From assembly GCA_016218715.1 (NCBI GenBank), contig JACRDG010000049.1, forward strand, positions 23,194-87,193: a DNA stretch of 64,000 nt, written 5' to 3'. The notes beneath the pieces are model-generated. The model was not told the DNA's origin and made no database searches. It saw only the letters and a list, made by a program, of their open reading frames with translations. Position numbers and translations under genes: made by a program. This document shows positions 1 through 8,312 of this stretch, one piece after another; within the stretch, counting starts at the first letter, position 1; every line of letters begins with the position of its first letter. Source of the DNA: Desulfomonile tiedjei (lineage in GTDB: Bacteria; Desulfobacterota; Desulfomonilia; Desulfomonilales; Desulfomonilaceae).

Positions 1-402
1 GACTCGTGCATCCGTTGGCATTGTCTGGATCTGGGTGGAATGGCACCCGATACAGACCAGTTTGTCGGGCCGCGCGCGATAGTTGTTCACATCGCCGTGG
101 CATACGCCGCATTTCACGCTGTTAAGCCCGTGCTTGGAACCGACCCACTGTTTGTACATTTGAGGGGTTTCTTTTATGTGGCAGTCCACGCAATTCTGCT
201 TGCCGAACTGGACGCGGTGGCAGTCGGGAAGTTCCCCCGGAGCGAGTGGAGGTGCCTGGAACTGCTTCCAATTCGGGTCCAGCACGCCGGTCGCGGTCGG
301 TCCCTTGGGACAATCCGGACAGTCCTTCCGGTCCGCGGCAAAAAGTATTGCCGACGTGACAGAGAAACATAGGATGATACAGAAATAGAGTGCCTTTCTC
401 AT
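1..402 (-). CDS. Multiheme c-type cytochrome, partial at left edge
   Basis: The ATG at 402-400 follows an AGGAGAGG ribosome-binding site, and the frame stays open for 134 codons to base 1, so the C-terminus lies outside the window. Residues 1-22 form a hydrophobic signal peptide. Three heme-c motifs are visible: CVDCH (71-75), CGVCH (98-102) and CIGCH (117-121), so this is an exported multiheme electron carrier with at least three hemes. It is the last visible gene of the minus-strand operon that starts with the HAO-like cytochrome at 5581, about 80 bases after the HEAT-repeat gene. It probably acts as an extra electron-transfer partner; the total heme count and subfamily cannot be told from the fragment. 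Confidence 0.85.
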   Translation of the reverse strand, partial: MRKALYFCIILCFSVTSAILFAADRKDCPDCPKGPTATGVLDPNWKQFQAPPLAPGELPDCHRVQFGKQNCVDCHIKETPQMYKQWVGSKHGLNSVKCGVCHGDVNNYRARPDKLVCIGCHSTQIQTMPTDARV

Positions 403-481
403 GGTCCTCTCCTCTTGCGGCGGGCCTGCGGGACACGTTTCATTCGATATGCGATTTCGTATTTGTCATGCTTACGGTGGC

Positions 482-1321
482 TCATCGCTTGTTCTTCAAG
501 GCCTTCAGCAGCCCCGGCACCGCGGGGGCTCCAATGCGAGTGAGCGCTTCTGCCGCACGTTGTTCGGATTCGCCCTTGCTCTTCATGAGAAGCTCAAGCA
601 ACGGATCGACCGCAGGCTCACCAATTGCCGCGAGCGCTTTTCCCGCGGCCTTGGCCGTGTCTGGCGAGCCTTTCTCAAGCTCTGCGACGAGTGGGGGGAC
701 GACCGGTTTACCAATCCTACCGAGCGCCTCCGCTGCCGATTCCCGTACCCGCGGGTTCGCGTCGGAAAGCGCGCTGACCAGCCCCGGCACCGACGCCTCT
801 TTCAACCTGACCAGGGTAACGATCACTGCATCGCGTACGCGAGAGTTGTCGTCTCCAAGCCGTTTTGCCAATTTCGAAACTTGGGTCGCCGCGGAGTCTC
901 CCACCACGTACAGCGCCATTGCCGCTGCTTCCCGCACCATCGGATCGTTGTCGCCGAGGGCGTCACCGAGGACGGAGGCTGCCGGAGCCGCGTCAGGGCC
1001 GAGTTCCGAGAGCACTTCTATTACCTTGAGCCTGACCATCTCGTTGGAGTGCTTCATGGCGCCGGTGATGGCCGGAACCATCTCCTTGGCGAGGGAATGC
1101 TTTTTTTGCAAGGTTTGCGCGGCTTTCAACGCGGTGGCCGCATCGGGGCTCTGGAGGTCTCTGATCACTGCCTGGGTGTCTTCGGATCCCGGAGACTTCT
1201 CCGCAGCCCGCGTTACAAAAGGGATGGCCAGTAACGCCGAGGCCAGTAAAAGAACGAGTATCACCCGGGTCAGAGCGGTCAAACATTCGCCTGGACAACT
1301 TCTCGGTTTCGCCGTCATCAT
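482..1321 (-). CDS. Exported HEAT-repeat protein
   Basis: A 279-residue protein. The start at 1321 is preferred because AGGAG lies 8 bases upstream; an alternative ATG at 1354 overlaps the previous stop as ATGA but has no ribosome-binding site. Residues about 15-42 form a hydrophobic signal or anchor segment. From about residue 50 to the end there are repeated units of roughly 30 residues with patterns such as NPRVRESAAEALGRIG and SEQRAAEALTRIGAPAV, which is the HEAT (PBS-lyase-like) type. Such solenoids are protein-binding scaffolds, so this one may hold together the periplasmic cytochromes and ferredoxin encoded around it. That role is inferred. It sits between the NrfD-type gene and a multiheme cytochrome. 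Confidence 0.8.
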   Translation of the reverse strand: MMTAKPRSCPGECLTALTRVILVLLLASALLAIPFVTRAAEKSPGSEDTQAVIRDLQSPDAATALKAAQTLQKKHSLAKEMVPAITGAMKHSNEMVRLKVIEVLSELGPDAAPAASVLGDALGDNDPMVREAAAMALYVVGDSAATQVSKLAKRLGDDNSRVRDAVIVTLVRLKEASVPGLVSALSDANPRVRESAAEALGRIGKPVVPPLVAELEKGSPDTAKAAGKALAAIGEPAVDPLLELLMKSKGESEQRAAEALTRIGAPAVPGLLKALKNKR

Positions 1322-1350
1322 CCGGCTCCTATCGTGCGAAAAGGCACTTT

Positions 1351-2568
1351 TCATGATGCCGTCGCGGTGCTTTTGGTGAACTCCCCGGTCTCGATGGGAA
1401 CGAGGATCTTGAGGATCACCGTGAGTATCAGCAAACCGATGCCCCATATTCCCGCAGCCACCATGATTTCGGTGCCGGTGGGTGCGTATTCCCACACCTC
1501 ACCCAGAGGTGCGGGGATAAACCCGGGGATGATAAGACCGATCCCTTTCTCGATCCAGATACCGACGATAATCAGGACGCATCCCAGGTTGAGCGTGGCG
1601 AAAGACTTTCGCGTCACCGGCACCAGGAAGATGATGAACGCGATGATATTGAACGTGAATGCCGTCCAGATCCACGGCACGAGCCGACCTTTTCCGTGCA
1701 CCCCCGCGTACAGATATTGCAGCGGGCTAAGGTGGTGTGTGTCGGAGTACAGCTCCTTGAAGAACTCCGCACCGAGAAGGAACAGGTTGATCGCCATGGC
1801 AATGGCTATCATCTCGGCAATCTTCTGCAGGGCCTCGTCTTTGACGTGAAAACGAGAGTAGCGTCTCACCACCTGATAGAGCAGGATGCTGAGAGCCGGC
1901 CCGGAGCAAAACGCTGATGCGAGAAACCTCGGCGCGAGAATCGACGCGTTCCAAAACGGCCGGGCTGCAAGACCGTTGTAGATGAATGCGGTCACGGTAT
2001 GGATGCTGACTGCCCACGGAATGGAAAGCAGTATGAAGGGAAGGATGAACCGCATGTTCACCTGTTGCTCATGATAGGCCTTCCAGAGGATGTATCCCGG
2101 TATGAACAGGTTCAGAAAAAGGTAGCCGTTCAACACCACGATGTCCCACGCGAGCATCGACCGGGGGAGATTGAGAATTCCCAGCCCTGGGAAGAGATGC
2201 CAGACCCGATCGGGCCGGCCGAGGTCAGCGGTCACGAACAGCATGCACATGATCAGAGCGCTGACTGCCAGGGCTTCCCCAACGATAACGATGTCCTTGA
2301 TCGGGCCGAAGTCGTAGACGTACGCGGGTATGATGAGGAGCACCGCGGCAGCGGCCACCCCGACGAGAAACGTGAAATTGCCGATGTAGAACCCCCAGGA
2401 GACATAGTTGGTCATCCCGGTCACAATGAGCCCTAATTGAAGCTGTTTCACGTAGGCCGTGATTCCCGCACCGGCCAAAGCGAGGAGGAAGAACACCCAG
2501 ACGTAATACACGGGCGGCCCGGTCACAAGCCTTCTTACAGCCCCTACGATGAATCCGGATCTCTGCAT
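1351..2568 (-). CDS. NrfD/DsrP-type quinone-interacting membrane subunit
   Basis: A 405-residue polytopic protein with about ten hydrophobic helices, of the NrfD/PsrC/DsrP family. Family members bind menaquinol in the membrane and pass electrons to an attached periplasmic iron-sulfur subunit. The ATG at 2568 is chosen because GAGG precedes it at a good distance; a GTG at 2580 is possible. The gene follows the Tat-ferredoxin gene (stop at 2584) with almost no spacer, the usual order of NrfC-NrfD, PsrB-PsrC and DsrO-DsrP pairs. The inferred role is quinol oxidation feeding the tetraheme and octaheme cytochromes of the same operon. The exact subfamily is not certain. Confidence 0.9.
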   Translation of the reverse strand: MQRSGFIVGAVRRLVTGPPVYYVWVFFLLALAGAGITAYVKQLQLGLIVTGMTNYVSWGFYIGNFTFLVGVAAAAVLLIIPAYVYDFGPIKDIVIVGEALAVSALIMCMLFVTADLGRPDRVWHLFPGLGILNLPRSMLAWDIVVLNGYLFLNLFIPGYILWKAYHEQQVNMRFILPFILLSIPWAVSIHTVTAFIYNGLAARPFWNASILAPRFLASAFCSGPALSILLYQVVRRYSRFHVKDEALQKIAEMIAIAMAINLFLLGAEFFKELYSDTHHLSPLQYLYAGVHGKGRLVPWIWTAFTFNIIAFIIFLVPVTRKSFATLNLGCVLIIVGIWIEKGIGLIIPGFIPAPLGEVWEYAPTGTEIMVAAGIWGIGLLILTVILKILVPIETGEFTKSTATAS

Positions 2569-2583
2569 GACGTTCCTCACCCG

Positions 2584-3546
2584 TCACTCGAAGAAGTAAT
2601 AGAACTTCGGCTGCGTGTTCAGGTCTTCCTTCAGCCGGAAGACTCGCTTGGTCCTGATGATCCGGCTCACCTCGCTGTCCGGGTCCAGGAGATTTCCAAA
2701 CTTCCTCACCCCCACCGGACAGACCTCCACGCACTTGGGGTATTTTCCTTTCCGCACTCGCTGAATGCAGAACGTGCATTTCTCCACCACGTTGCGCATG
2801 CGGGGACGATTCCCGAGGTAATGTGTTTCGGTATTGACCTCGTCTTTCGGAATCACCGGGTCAGCGAAGTTGAACCAGCGCCCCATGTACGGACACGCAG
2901 CCATACAGTAGCGGCACCCGATGCACCAGTTGTAATCGACCACCACAATCCCGTCCGGCTCGGTCCACGTGGCCTGCACCGGGCACACTTTCGTGCAAGG
3001 AGCGTTCGCACAGTGCTGGCACTGAACCGGCATGTAGTAATAGCCCTTCTGGGGAACCTCATCCGGATTGTAGTAGATGTCCGAGTGCTCCAGATCCATG
3101 TCTCCGTCTTTGAATCGGAGGACGCGGATGTATTGGATTTCAGGGTCTCGGCTTTGGTTGTTTTCTTCCACACAGCCGTGCACGCACCGCCTGCATCCGA
3201 TACAGCGCTGGATGTCGAGTGCGTACGCGAAGAGCGTTCCGTCGATGGGGGACTCGGTCCCCACTACAAAGTCTTTTCCGTACTTCTCCCGATATTCGGC
3301 TTTCAGACGTTCTGTCGTCTCATCGATCTCTTTCTTCGTCATCCTCCGGAAATTGTTTTGAATGAACTCTTGCCACGTGCAGGAATTGACCGCGAACATG
3401 CCCATCACGGCAGCTGCGCCGGCCAAGAATGTGCGCCGACTGAGGTCTGTGCCTTGCTGTTGAGGAGACCCAGGCGATGGGTCCGACTTGCGTTCCCGAT
3501 CGCCTTTATCCGGGACAGCCTCGTTCATGAATCGCCGATCGCTCAT
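2584..3546 (-). CDS. Tat-exported ferredoxin with four [4Fe-4S] motifs (NrfC/DsrO type)
   Basis: A 320-residue protein starting at the ATG of an ATGA overlap with the upstream cytochrome gene. A twin-arginine motif (SRRTFLAG, residues 36-43) precedes a hydrophobic stretch, so the folded protein is exported by Tat. Four cysteine quartets follow: C115/118/121/125, C176/179/184/188, C208/211/214/218 and C257/260/272/276, giving 16 cysteines for four [4Fe-4S] clusters. This is the electron-wire subunit of NrfCD, DsrOP and PsrBC complexes. It is predicted to take electrons from the NrfD-type subunit downstream and pass them to the cytochromes. The 36-residue polar stretch before the twin arginine is longer than usual. 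Confidence 0.92.
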   Translation of the reverse strand: MSDRRFMNEAVPDKGDRERKSDPSPGSPQQQGTDLSRRTFLAGAAAVMGMFAVNSCTWQEFIQNNFRRMTKKEIDETTERLKAEYREKYGKDFVVGTESPIDGTLFAYALDIQRCIGCRRCVHGCVEENNQSRDPEIQYIRVLRFKDGDMDLEHSDIYYNPDEVPQKGYYYMPVQCQHCANAPCTKVCPVQATWTEPDGIVVVDYNWCIGCRYCMAACPYMGRWFNFADPVIPKDEVNTETHYLGNRPRMRNVVEKCTFCIQRVRKGKYPKCVEVCPVGVRKFGNLLDPDSEVSRIIRTKRVFRLKEDLNTQPKFYYFFE

Positions 3547-4181
3547 GGCTTCCAACCCCCCTCTGAGGCCGCGGTCTCTTTGGGCGTCCACGGTTTATGC
3601 GGAGGGGGCATAGGTTCCAGCGGCTTGAACCGCGGAGAGTGCGGATTATGGCAGTTCACGCACAGGTAGTAGGTTTTTGTCCCGTTCCAGAAGCCCGTCC
3701 TCTTTCCATGGATACCGTACCGCCAGTCCCTGAACTTGGTCCCGTGACATTTACCGCAGAGAAGATAGGAACGGTCGAAAGGGATCAATTTCCCGTCGCT
3801 GAGCGGAATCAGATAATCCCTCTGTTCCGGGTGATGGCAGTCCAGGCACCACACCCGCACCCCGCCGTGATTCAGTTTGATGGTAGTGTGAATCAGCAGC
3901 GGTTCTCTCCGGTTGTGACTGATGGGAAAGTCTTTCTCCGGGCCGTGGCACGCTCGACAGGGGGTGATGGTTCTTGGGAGCGGGGCGAAGGGGACCGGGA
4001 ATTCTTCTCCCGGCTTACCCTCCGGCTCCAGAGGTTCAGTGAGGATTTCCGTCAACTCCGGCTGGCGCTGAAAGAGCTGTTGTGCCTGTGCCGGGGTCGC
4101 GACGAGTACCCCGTTCCAGGCGGCTAGCCCGACAGCCAGACCCAAGAGAGAGACGATGAGGATTGGCCCGATTCCTTTCAT
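3543..4181 (-). CDS. Tetraheme c-type cytochrome
   Basis: A 212-residue exported protein with an N-terminal hydrophobic segment (residues 5-33) ending near AQAQ, a likely signal peptide. Four CXXCH motifs are present: CRACH (75-79), CLDCH (112-116), CGKCH (142-146) and CVNCH (174-178). The C-terminus is rich in Pro and Lys. The gene follows the HAO-like octaheme gene by about 38 bases and overlaps the ferredoxin gene by ATGA, so it is translationally coupled to it. By position it matches NrfB of the nrfABCD system, a carrier between the quinol-oxidising module and the catalytic multiheme enzyme. The role is inferred; family membership beyond multiheme cytochrome is not recognised. Confidence 0.85.
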   Translation of the reverse strand: MKGIGPILIVSLLGLAVGLAAWNGVLVATPAQAQQLFQRQPELTEILTEPLEPEGKPGEEFPVPFAPLPRTITPCRACHGPEKDFPISHNRREPLLIHTTIKLNHGGVRVWCLDCHHPEQRDYLIPLSDGKLIPFDRSYLLCGKCHGTKFRDWRYGIHGKRTGFWNGTKTYYLCVNCHNPHSPRFKPLEPMPPPHKPWTPKETAASEGGWKP

Positions 4182-4219
4182 GGATTCGCCCTCGTAAAGA
4201 GGCGGTACGTGAACGAGAA

Positions 4220-5581
4220 CTACTTGGCCTCTTTGCCGCCGTACCGTTTCTGGTAAAAGTCGTCCAGCCTCTTCAGTTCCTCTTTGCTCATCCCTTCTTT
4301 GTACCAGCGGTGCATCGGATCTTTGTACACGAACTCATTGAGGATCGGCTCGGCAGCGGCCTTGCCTCCCATGACGGTCTCGACTTCCGGGAGGAATCTT
4401 TCGTAAAAGTGCTTGGCTACCTCGTACATGCCGTGCCACCACGTATAATCGGGTCCCATCATAGAGGCCCCATGGCGTGCACGCCGCCCTTCATGATGCC
4501 ACAGCTCATAGTATATCCAATCCAGCTTGTCGTCGAAGTCGGCCTTGGTAATCTTGCCCGTATCCATGAGTTTCTGCCGGATCTTGGTCGCAGGGATCGC
4601 GAACTTGTTGTTGTACAATTCCACCAGGTTGTCGAACTGCGTATAGTGGCCGTCCACCATCGGATCCCCGTGGCATTGGCGGCACACATCCTTCATGTTG
4701 TCGCGGCGCTGCTTCCAGTTTTCAAGCTTCTTGGAAACCGGCGGCCGCAAAGTCCATGAAATGCGGCTTCCCACGTCGTGCGTCGATTTCTGATTGGGAG
4801 TGGCGCTGATGTGGCAGGTGGCGCACGTTGCGGTGTCTTGATAATCCACCCCGACGACCCACTGGTTCTGATCCATGTTCAGCTTATCCCGAAACGCCTG
4901 GTACAGAATGCCGTGCTTGGATTCGGTATACACCTCGATCTGTGGGTGGTCCGGTCCGAGGTGGCACTTGCCGCACGCATCGGGTCGTCTGGCCTGTTCC
5001 TTGGAAAAGCGGTGCCGGGTGTGGCAGGCCGAGCAGCTCCCCTTGCTCCCGTCCGGGTTGATGCGGCCGATTCCCGTATTGGGCCACGTAGCAGGATCGA
5101 GTTTCCCGTCCTTGAGGACCTGAACGTTGGACCCGTGGCACTGGCGGCAACCTGTTACCTCGCATGCTTTTCCACCCACGACCGTCCCGAGGTAGTTGTC
5201 CAGGGAGTTCAGGATGTCCGCCCCCTTGGCGTGGTGCGAGCCCTGCTGCTGCTCGAACTGCTCCTTGTGGCAGCGGGAACAATCCTTGGGGCTCACGATG
5301 GTGGTGATCCAGAATCCCCTGTGATCGAACCCGCCAGGATTTCCGGGTGTGGAGCCGTTCTTCTTTTCAGCCTTGTGGCAGTCGTAACAGTTCACTCCTG
5401 CCTGGCCCATTCTCCCCGATTTCCACATTCTGAACAGCCCGGGCGATTTCAGCTCGTGGCACTTGATACAGACTTGCCCTTCAGGCGACCCGTACAGCTT
5501 CGGATCGACCTTGACCTGGGCAGAGGCTGCAAAAGGACAGGCCAAGATTGCCAGTGCGACCAGGACAAGAATTCTTCTCAT
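4220..5581 (-). CDS. Octaheme cytochrome of the hydroxylamine oxidoreductase (HAO) family
   Basis: A 453-residue exported protein; the ATG at 5581 follows GGAGTGG and opens a clear signal peptide (1-22). Exactly eight CXXCH motifs occur, at residues 38, 65, 101, 145, 183, 203, 253 and 300, the HAO count. The cysteine-free helical C-terminal half with WHHEGRRARHG and GPDYTWWHG (362-384) also matches my memory of that family. HAO-family enzymes either oxidise hydroxylamine (with a tyrosine cross-linked catalytic heme) or, without the cross-link, reduce hydroxylamine or nitrite to ammonium. Tyr379 lies in the segment where I would look for the linking tyrosine, but I cannot confirm this without an alignment. 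As first gene of an operon with NrfC- and NrfD-type subunits, a quinol-driven reductase is the favoured role. Confidence 0.88.
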   Translation of the reverse strand: MRRILVLVALAILACPFAASAQVKVDPKLYGSPEGQVCIKCHELKSPGLFRMWKSGRMGQAGVNCYDCHKAEKKNGSTPGNPGGFDHRGFWITTIVSPKDCSRCHKEQFEQQQGSHHAKGADILNSLDNYLGTVVGGKACEVTGCRQCHGSNVQVLKDGKLDPATWPNTGIGRINPDGSKGSCSACHTRHRFSKEQARRPDACGKCHLGPDHPQIEVYTESKHGILYQAFRDKLNMDQNQWVVGVDYQDTATCATCHISATPNQKSTHDVGSRISWTLRPPVSKKLENWKQRRDNMKDVCRQCHGDPMVDGHYTQFDNLVELYNNKFAIPATKIRQKLMDTGKITKADFDDKLDWIYYELWHHEGRRARHGASMMGPDYTWWHGMYEVAKHFYERFLPEVETVMGGKAAAEPILNEFVYKDPMHRWYKEGMSKEELKRLDDFYQKRYGGKEAK

Positions 5582-5848
5582 GGTTCCACTCCCTGTGTCC
5601 GTGATAAGGCCCCCGAAAACATGGACTTCCCCTGGATTTGGCCGGAAAAGTAAGAAAGACCCCCCGTAGGAGACGGTTTCCAAATCGACCCCTTTTCATC
5701 AGTTTCCATTGTGCCACCTTGTCAAGTAAAGGTGCAGTAAAAATGTGTAAAGCCCGCGTAAATGTTTCCCCCTTTGGCAGGGTTCAGCTCTGCTAACTCC
5801 TTGATTCTATTGTCGGAGGCGCCATTGACAAGCGAGGGGAAAGCGGGT
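5582..5848. promoter_or_regulatory. Divergent regulatory region between the HAO-like operon and the two-component system
   Basis: This 267-base spacer must carry promoters for both divergent transcription units. It includes an AT-richer stretch near 5725-5770. I find no convincing -35/-10 pair and no long palindrome. The neighbouring OmpR-type regulator is the most obvious candidate to bind here. If the kinase starts at 5906 or 5918 instead of 5849, the region extends accordingly. Confidence 0.4.
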
Positions 5849-7570
5849 ATGAATGGAAATAAGCCCCTCGAATTGGGAAAAATCCCCCCATCCGGCCGCG
5901 CATGGATGAGTTCCACGATGTTTGACCGCCTGAAGTCATCATTCGGCCATCGAATCTCCTTCAAGTTCATCATCACCAGCGCGTTGGCGACGCTCGTGAT
6001 CTTTCTCCTTGCCTTTGCCTGGTTCTCCGGCAAACAGGAACAGCACATCATGGACCAGGTGAGGAAACAGGCCGTAATCCTGCATCAGCAGTTGGTCTTG
6101 ACGCGTAGATGGGTCGCGGACAACAAATGGGTCCTGGTCGCCAAGACCCCGGAGATGCGCTCCAGCCCGTTTCTGGAGGAACCAGAGGTCAAGGACGCTG
6201 ACGGCAGGGTGTACACCAAAGTCCTTCCGTCAATCATGACGAAAGTGCTTTCAGACCGCGCGCTCAGGGACGGGCTCTACTCATTCAAGCTCGTTGACGC
6301 AAACCCGCTCAATCCTGAGAACAGCCCCGACGCTGTTGAAGCCGAAGCGCTAGCCTCGTTCCGATCCGGTGATAACCAAGGCCTCTTCAAGACCGAAGGC
6401 AAGAACGGCAAGGCGGTCCTCAGGTATGTCGCGCCGCTGTTCATCGACGAAAGCTGTCTGCAATGCCACATGGCGCAAGGCTTCAAACCCGGCGACGTCG
6501 GAGGAGCGCTGAGCATCTTCATACCCATGGACGAGGCCCGATCCGCTATCAACCGCAACAGGATCATCCTGGTGATAGGGGGGGTCAGCCTCGCGTGTTC
6601 GCTGGTGCTGTCGCTGTTCGTGGCCACGCGTTCCATCGTGTTCAAGCGGATCGGCGAGATCCGCACTGCCATGAATCGCTTGACATCCAAGGAGCCCGCA
6701 GCCGCGGAAGCCGCCACCGGCGATGAATTGAAAGAGATTGCCGATATCTGCTACCTGCTGGACGAGCGGATGAAGAGCCAACACCTCGAACTGGAACGGA
6801 AGATCGCCGAAGCCACACGGGACCTGTCTGCAACCAACCGGAACCTGGAAGCGGCCAACGAGGAATTACGGAGACTCAACAAGGCCCGTGCCGATTTCTT
6901 TTCCGACATTTCCCACGAACTGCGCACGCCTCTGACCAACATCAAGGGCGCGGTGGATCTTCTGGACCGGAAACTGTCGTGCCAGGACCCGACCTACCTC
7001 GATATTGTCCGGCGAAATACCGATCACCTCATAAAGGTGGTCGTCGATTTCCTCGATTTCTCCAGAATTGAATCTGGTCAGCTCGATCTGAACCTCACAA
7101 GTGAGTCTCTCAAAACGATTGCCGAGGACGCGATCTTCTCCCTGCGTCCCGAGGCGGAGAGGAAATCCGTAGCGCTGGCCCTGGAAGCAGACGCTGATCC
7201 CCCGCTACTCCTCGATCGGCAAAGAACGTACCAGGTATTGACCAACCTCTTCTCCAATGCAGTCCGATACGCCCCGGAGTACTCGACGGTGCGCATCGAC
7301 GTTCGCGCGACGCCTGATTCCGTGGAGGTCTCGGTCAAGGACGAGGGCCCGGGAATTGACCGACAGTATCACACTTCCATATTCGAGAAATTCTATCAGG
7401 TCCCGGGTGGTAGCGATGCGACCCTGCATCGAGGGTCTTCGGGCATCGGTCTTGCCATATGCAAGGGCCTTGTGGAAGCCCACGGCGGGCGGATATGGGT
7501 TACGAGCGAACCCGGGAAAGGCGCGCGGTTCACATTTTCCCTACCGAGGCGGTTAGACGATGCCTGCTGA
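5849..7570 (+). CDS. Sensor histidine kinase with periplasmic heme-c (Tll0287/DUF3365-like) domain
   Basis: About 573 residues if the ATG at 5849 (AGGGG upstream) is used; 5906 and 5918 are alternatives. TM1 lies near residues 38-59 and TM2 near 238-260. The periplasmic part between them ends with CLQCH (203-207), a heme-c motif placed as in the Tll0287-like/DUF3365 sensor domain. HAMP-like and coiled-coil segments (260-345) lead to a HisKA domain with SHELRTP (His356) and a HATPase domain with N box and GIGLAICKGL. Its stop overlaps the response-regulator gene by 11 bases. Because it is divergent from the HAO-like operon it probably senses redox state or a heme ligand (NO, nitrite, hydroxylamine) and controls that operon; this is inference. 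Confidence 0.88.
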   Translation: MNGNKPLELGKIPPSGRAWMSSTMFDRLKSSFGHRISFKFIITSALATLVIFLLAFAWFSGKQEQHIMDQVRKQAVILHQQLVLTRRWVADNKWVLVAKTPEMRSSPFLEEPEVKDADGRVYTKVLPSIMTKVLSDRALRDGLYSFKLVDANPLNPENSPDAVEAEALASFRSGDNQGLFKTEGKNGKAVLRYVAPLFIDESCLQCHMAQGFKPGDVGGALSIFIPMDEARSAINRNRIILVIGGVSLACSLVLSLFVATRSIVFKRIGEIRTAMNRLTSKEPAAAEAATGDELKEIADICYLLDERMKSQHLELERKIAEATRDLSATNRNLEAANEELRRLNKARADFFSDISHELRTPLTNIKGAVDLLDRKLSCQDPTYLDIVRRNTDHLIKVVVDFLDFSRIESGQLDLNLTSESLKTIAEDAIFSLRPEAERKSVALALEADADPPLLLDRQRTYQVLTNLFSNAVRYAPEYSTVRIDVRATPDSVEVSVKDEGPGIDRQYHTSIFEKFYQVPGGSDATLHRGSSGIGLAICKGLVEAHGGRIWVTSEPGKGARFTFSLPRRLDDAC

Positions 7571-8276
7571 CCGGATACTGGTCGTGGACGACGACCCGGA
7601 TATCTTGAAGATCCTCAAGGATAACCTGGAACTGGACGGTTACGAGGTGGCGACCGCTTCTGCCGGAAAGGAGGCGTTGCATTCTTTCGAGACCTTCGAG
7701 CCGGCGTTGCTGGTCCTCGACCTCGGGCTCCCCGACATTGACGGAATTCAGGTGTGCCGAGCAGTCAGGCACAAGTCCGACGTGCCGATCATCATGTTGA
7801 CCGCGCGGGATCGCGTCGCGGACAAGGTGGTCGGCCTGGAGTGCGGGGCCGACGACTACCTTGTCAAGCCGTTCGACTATCTCGAGCTTGCCGCGAGGAT
7901 CAAGGTCTGTTTGCGCCGCAGAGGAGCGTGCTCCGACTTGCCTGCCACGATCGAAGCCGGAAACCTTCGAATCGACATGAACAAGAATGCGGTCTCGAAG
8001 GGAGGCGAACGAATCGACCTCACCCTCCGCGAGTTCAACATCCTCGTGTTACTGGTGAGGAATCCCGGAAAGGCGCTCAGCAGAATGGATATTCGCCAGG
8101 CCATTTGGCAGGGCGGGGATCTGTACAAAGATAGCAGGGCCATCGACGTCCACATCCAACACCTTCGCGCCAAGCTCGAGACCAACCCTCATGACCCGAC
8201 CTACATCATAACGGTTCCCGGCGTAGGATACCTGTTCTCACCCTCCGCCGATCGAGACGAAACGCAGCAGCAGTGA
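7560..8276 (+). CDS. OmpR/PhoB-family response regulator
   Basis: A 238-residue protein with an N-terminal receiver domain: acidic pocket D10-D12, phospho-acceptor D54 in LVLDLGLPD, Thr81 and Lys103 in LVKPF. A winged-helix DNA-binding domain covers about 130-228, ending with the typical TVPGVGYLF. The gene overlaps the kinase gene by 11 bases with GAGG in front of its ATG, so the two are cotranscribed and translationally coupled as a cognate pair. The likely target is the divergent HAO-like cytochrome operon and possibly its own promoter in the 5582-5848 spacer. No binding repeats were recognised there. Confidence 0.95.
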   Translation: MPADRILVVDDDPDILKILKDNLELDGYEVATASAGKEALHSFETFEPALLVLDLGLPDIDGIQVCRAVRHKSDVPIIMLTARDRVADKVVGLECGADDYLVKPFDYLELAARIKVCLRRRGACSDLPATIEAGNLRIDMNKNAVSKGGERIDLTLREFNILVLLVRNPGKALSRMDIRQAIWQGGDLYKDSRAIDVHIQHLRAKLETNPHDPTYIITVPGVGYLFSPSADRDETQQQ

Positions 8277-8277
8277 T

Positions 8278-8312
8278 GCGAGCCTGGACCGGATACGGAT
8301 CCAAAGGCTCGC
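8278..8312 (+). terminator. Hairpin just after the response-regulator stop
   Basis: GCGAGCCT (8278-8285) pairs perfectly with AGGCTCGC (8305-8312), and the inner GGACC/GGATCC bases can extend the stem. It begins one base after the stop codon. There is no U-run, so it may stabilise the mRNA end or act with Rho instead of being a classical terminator. Confidence 0.5.

Noticed and set aside
122..436. A 104-codon minus-strand frame at the left edge
   Set aside because: It is out of frame with the multiheme cytochrome at 1-402, whose signal peptide, ribosome-binding site and three CXXCH motifs are convincing.
2437..3669. A 410-codon open frame on the plus strand
   Set aside because: It is antisense to the Tat-ferredoxin gene with its 16 cluster cysteines; the translation is rich in His and Arg without domains.
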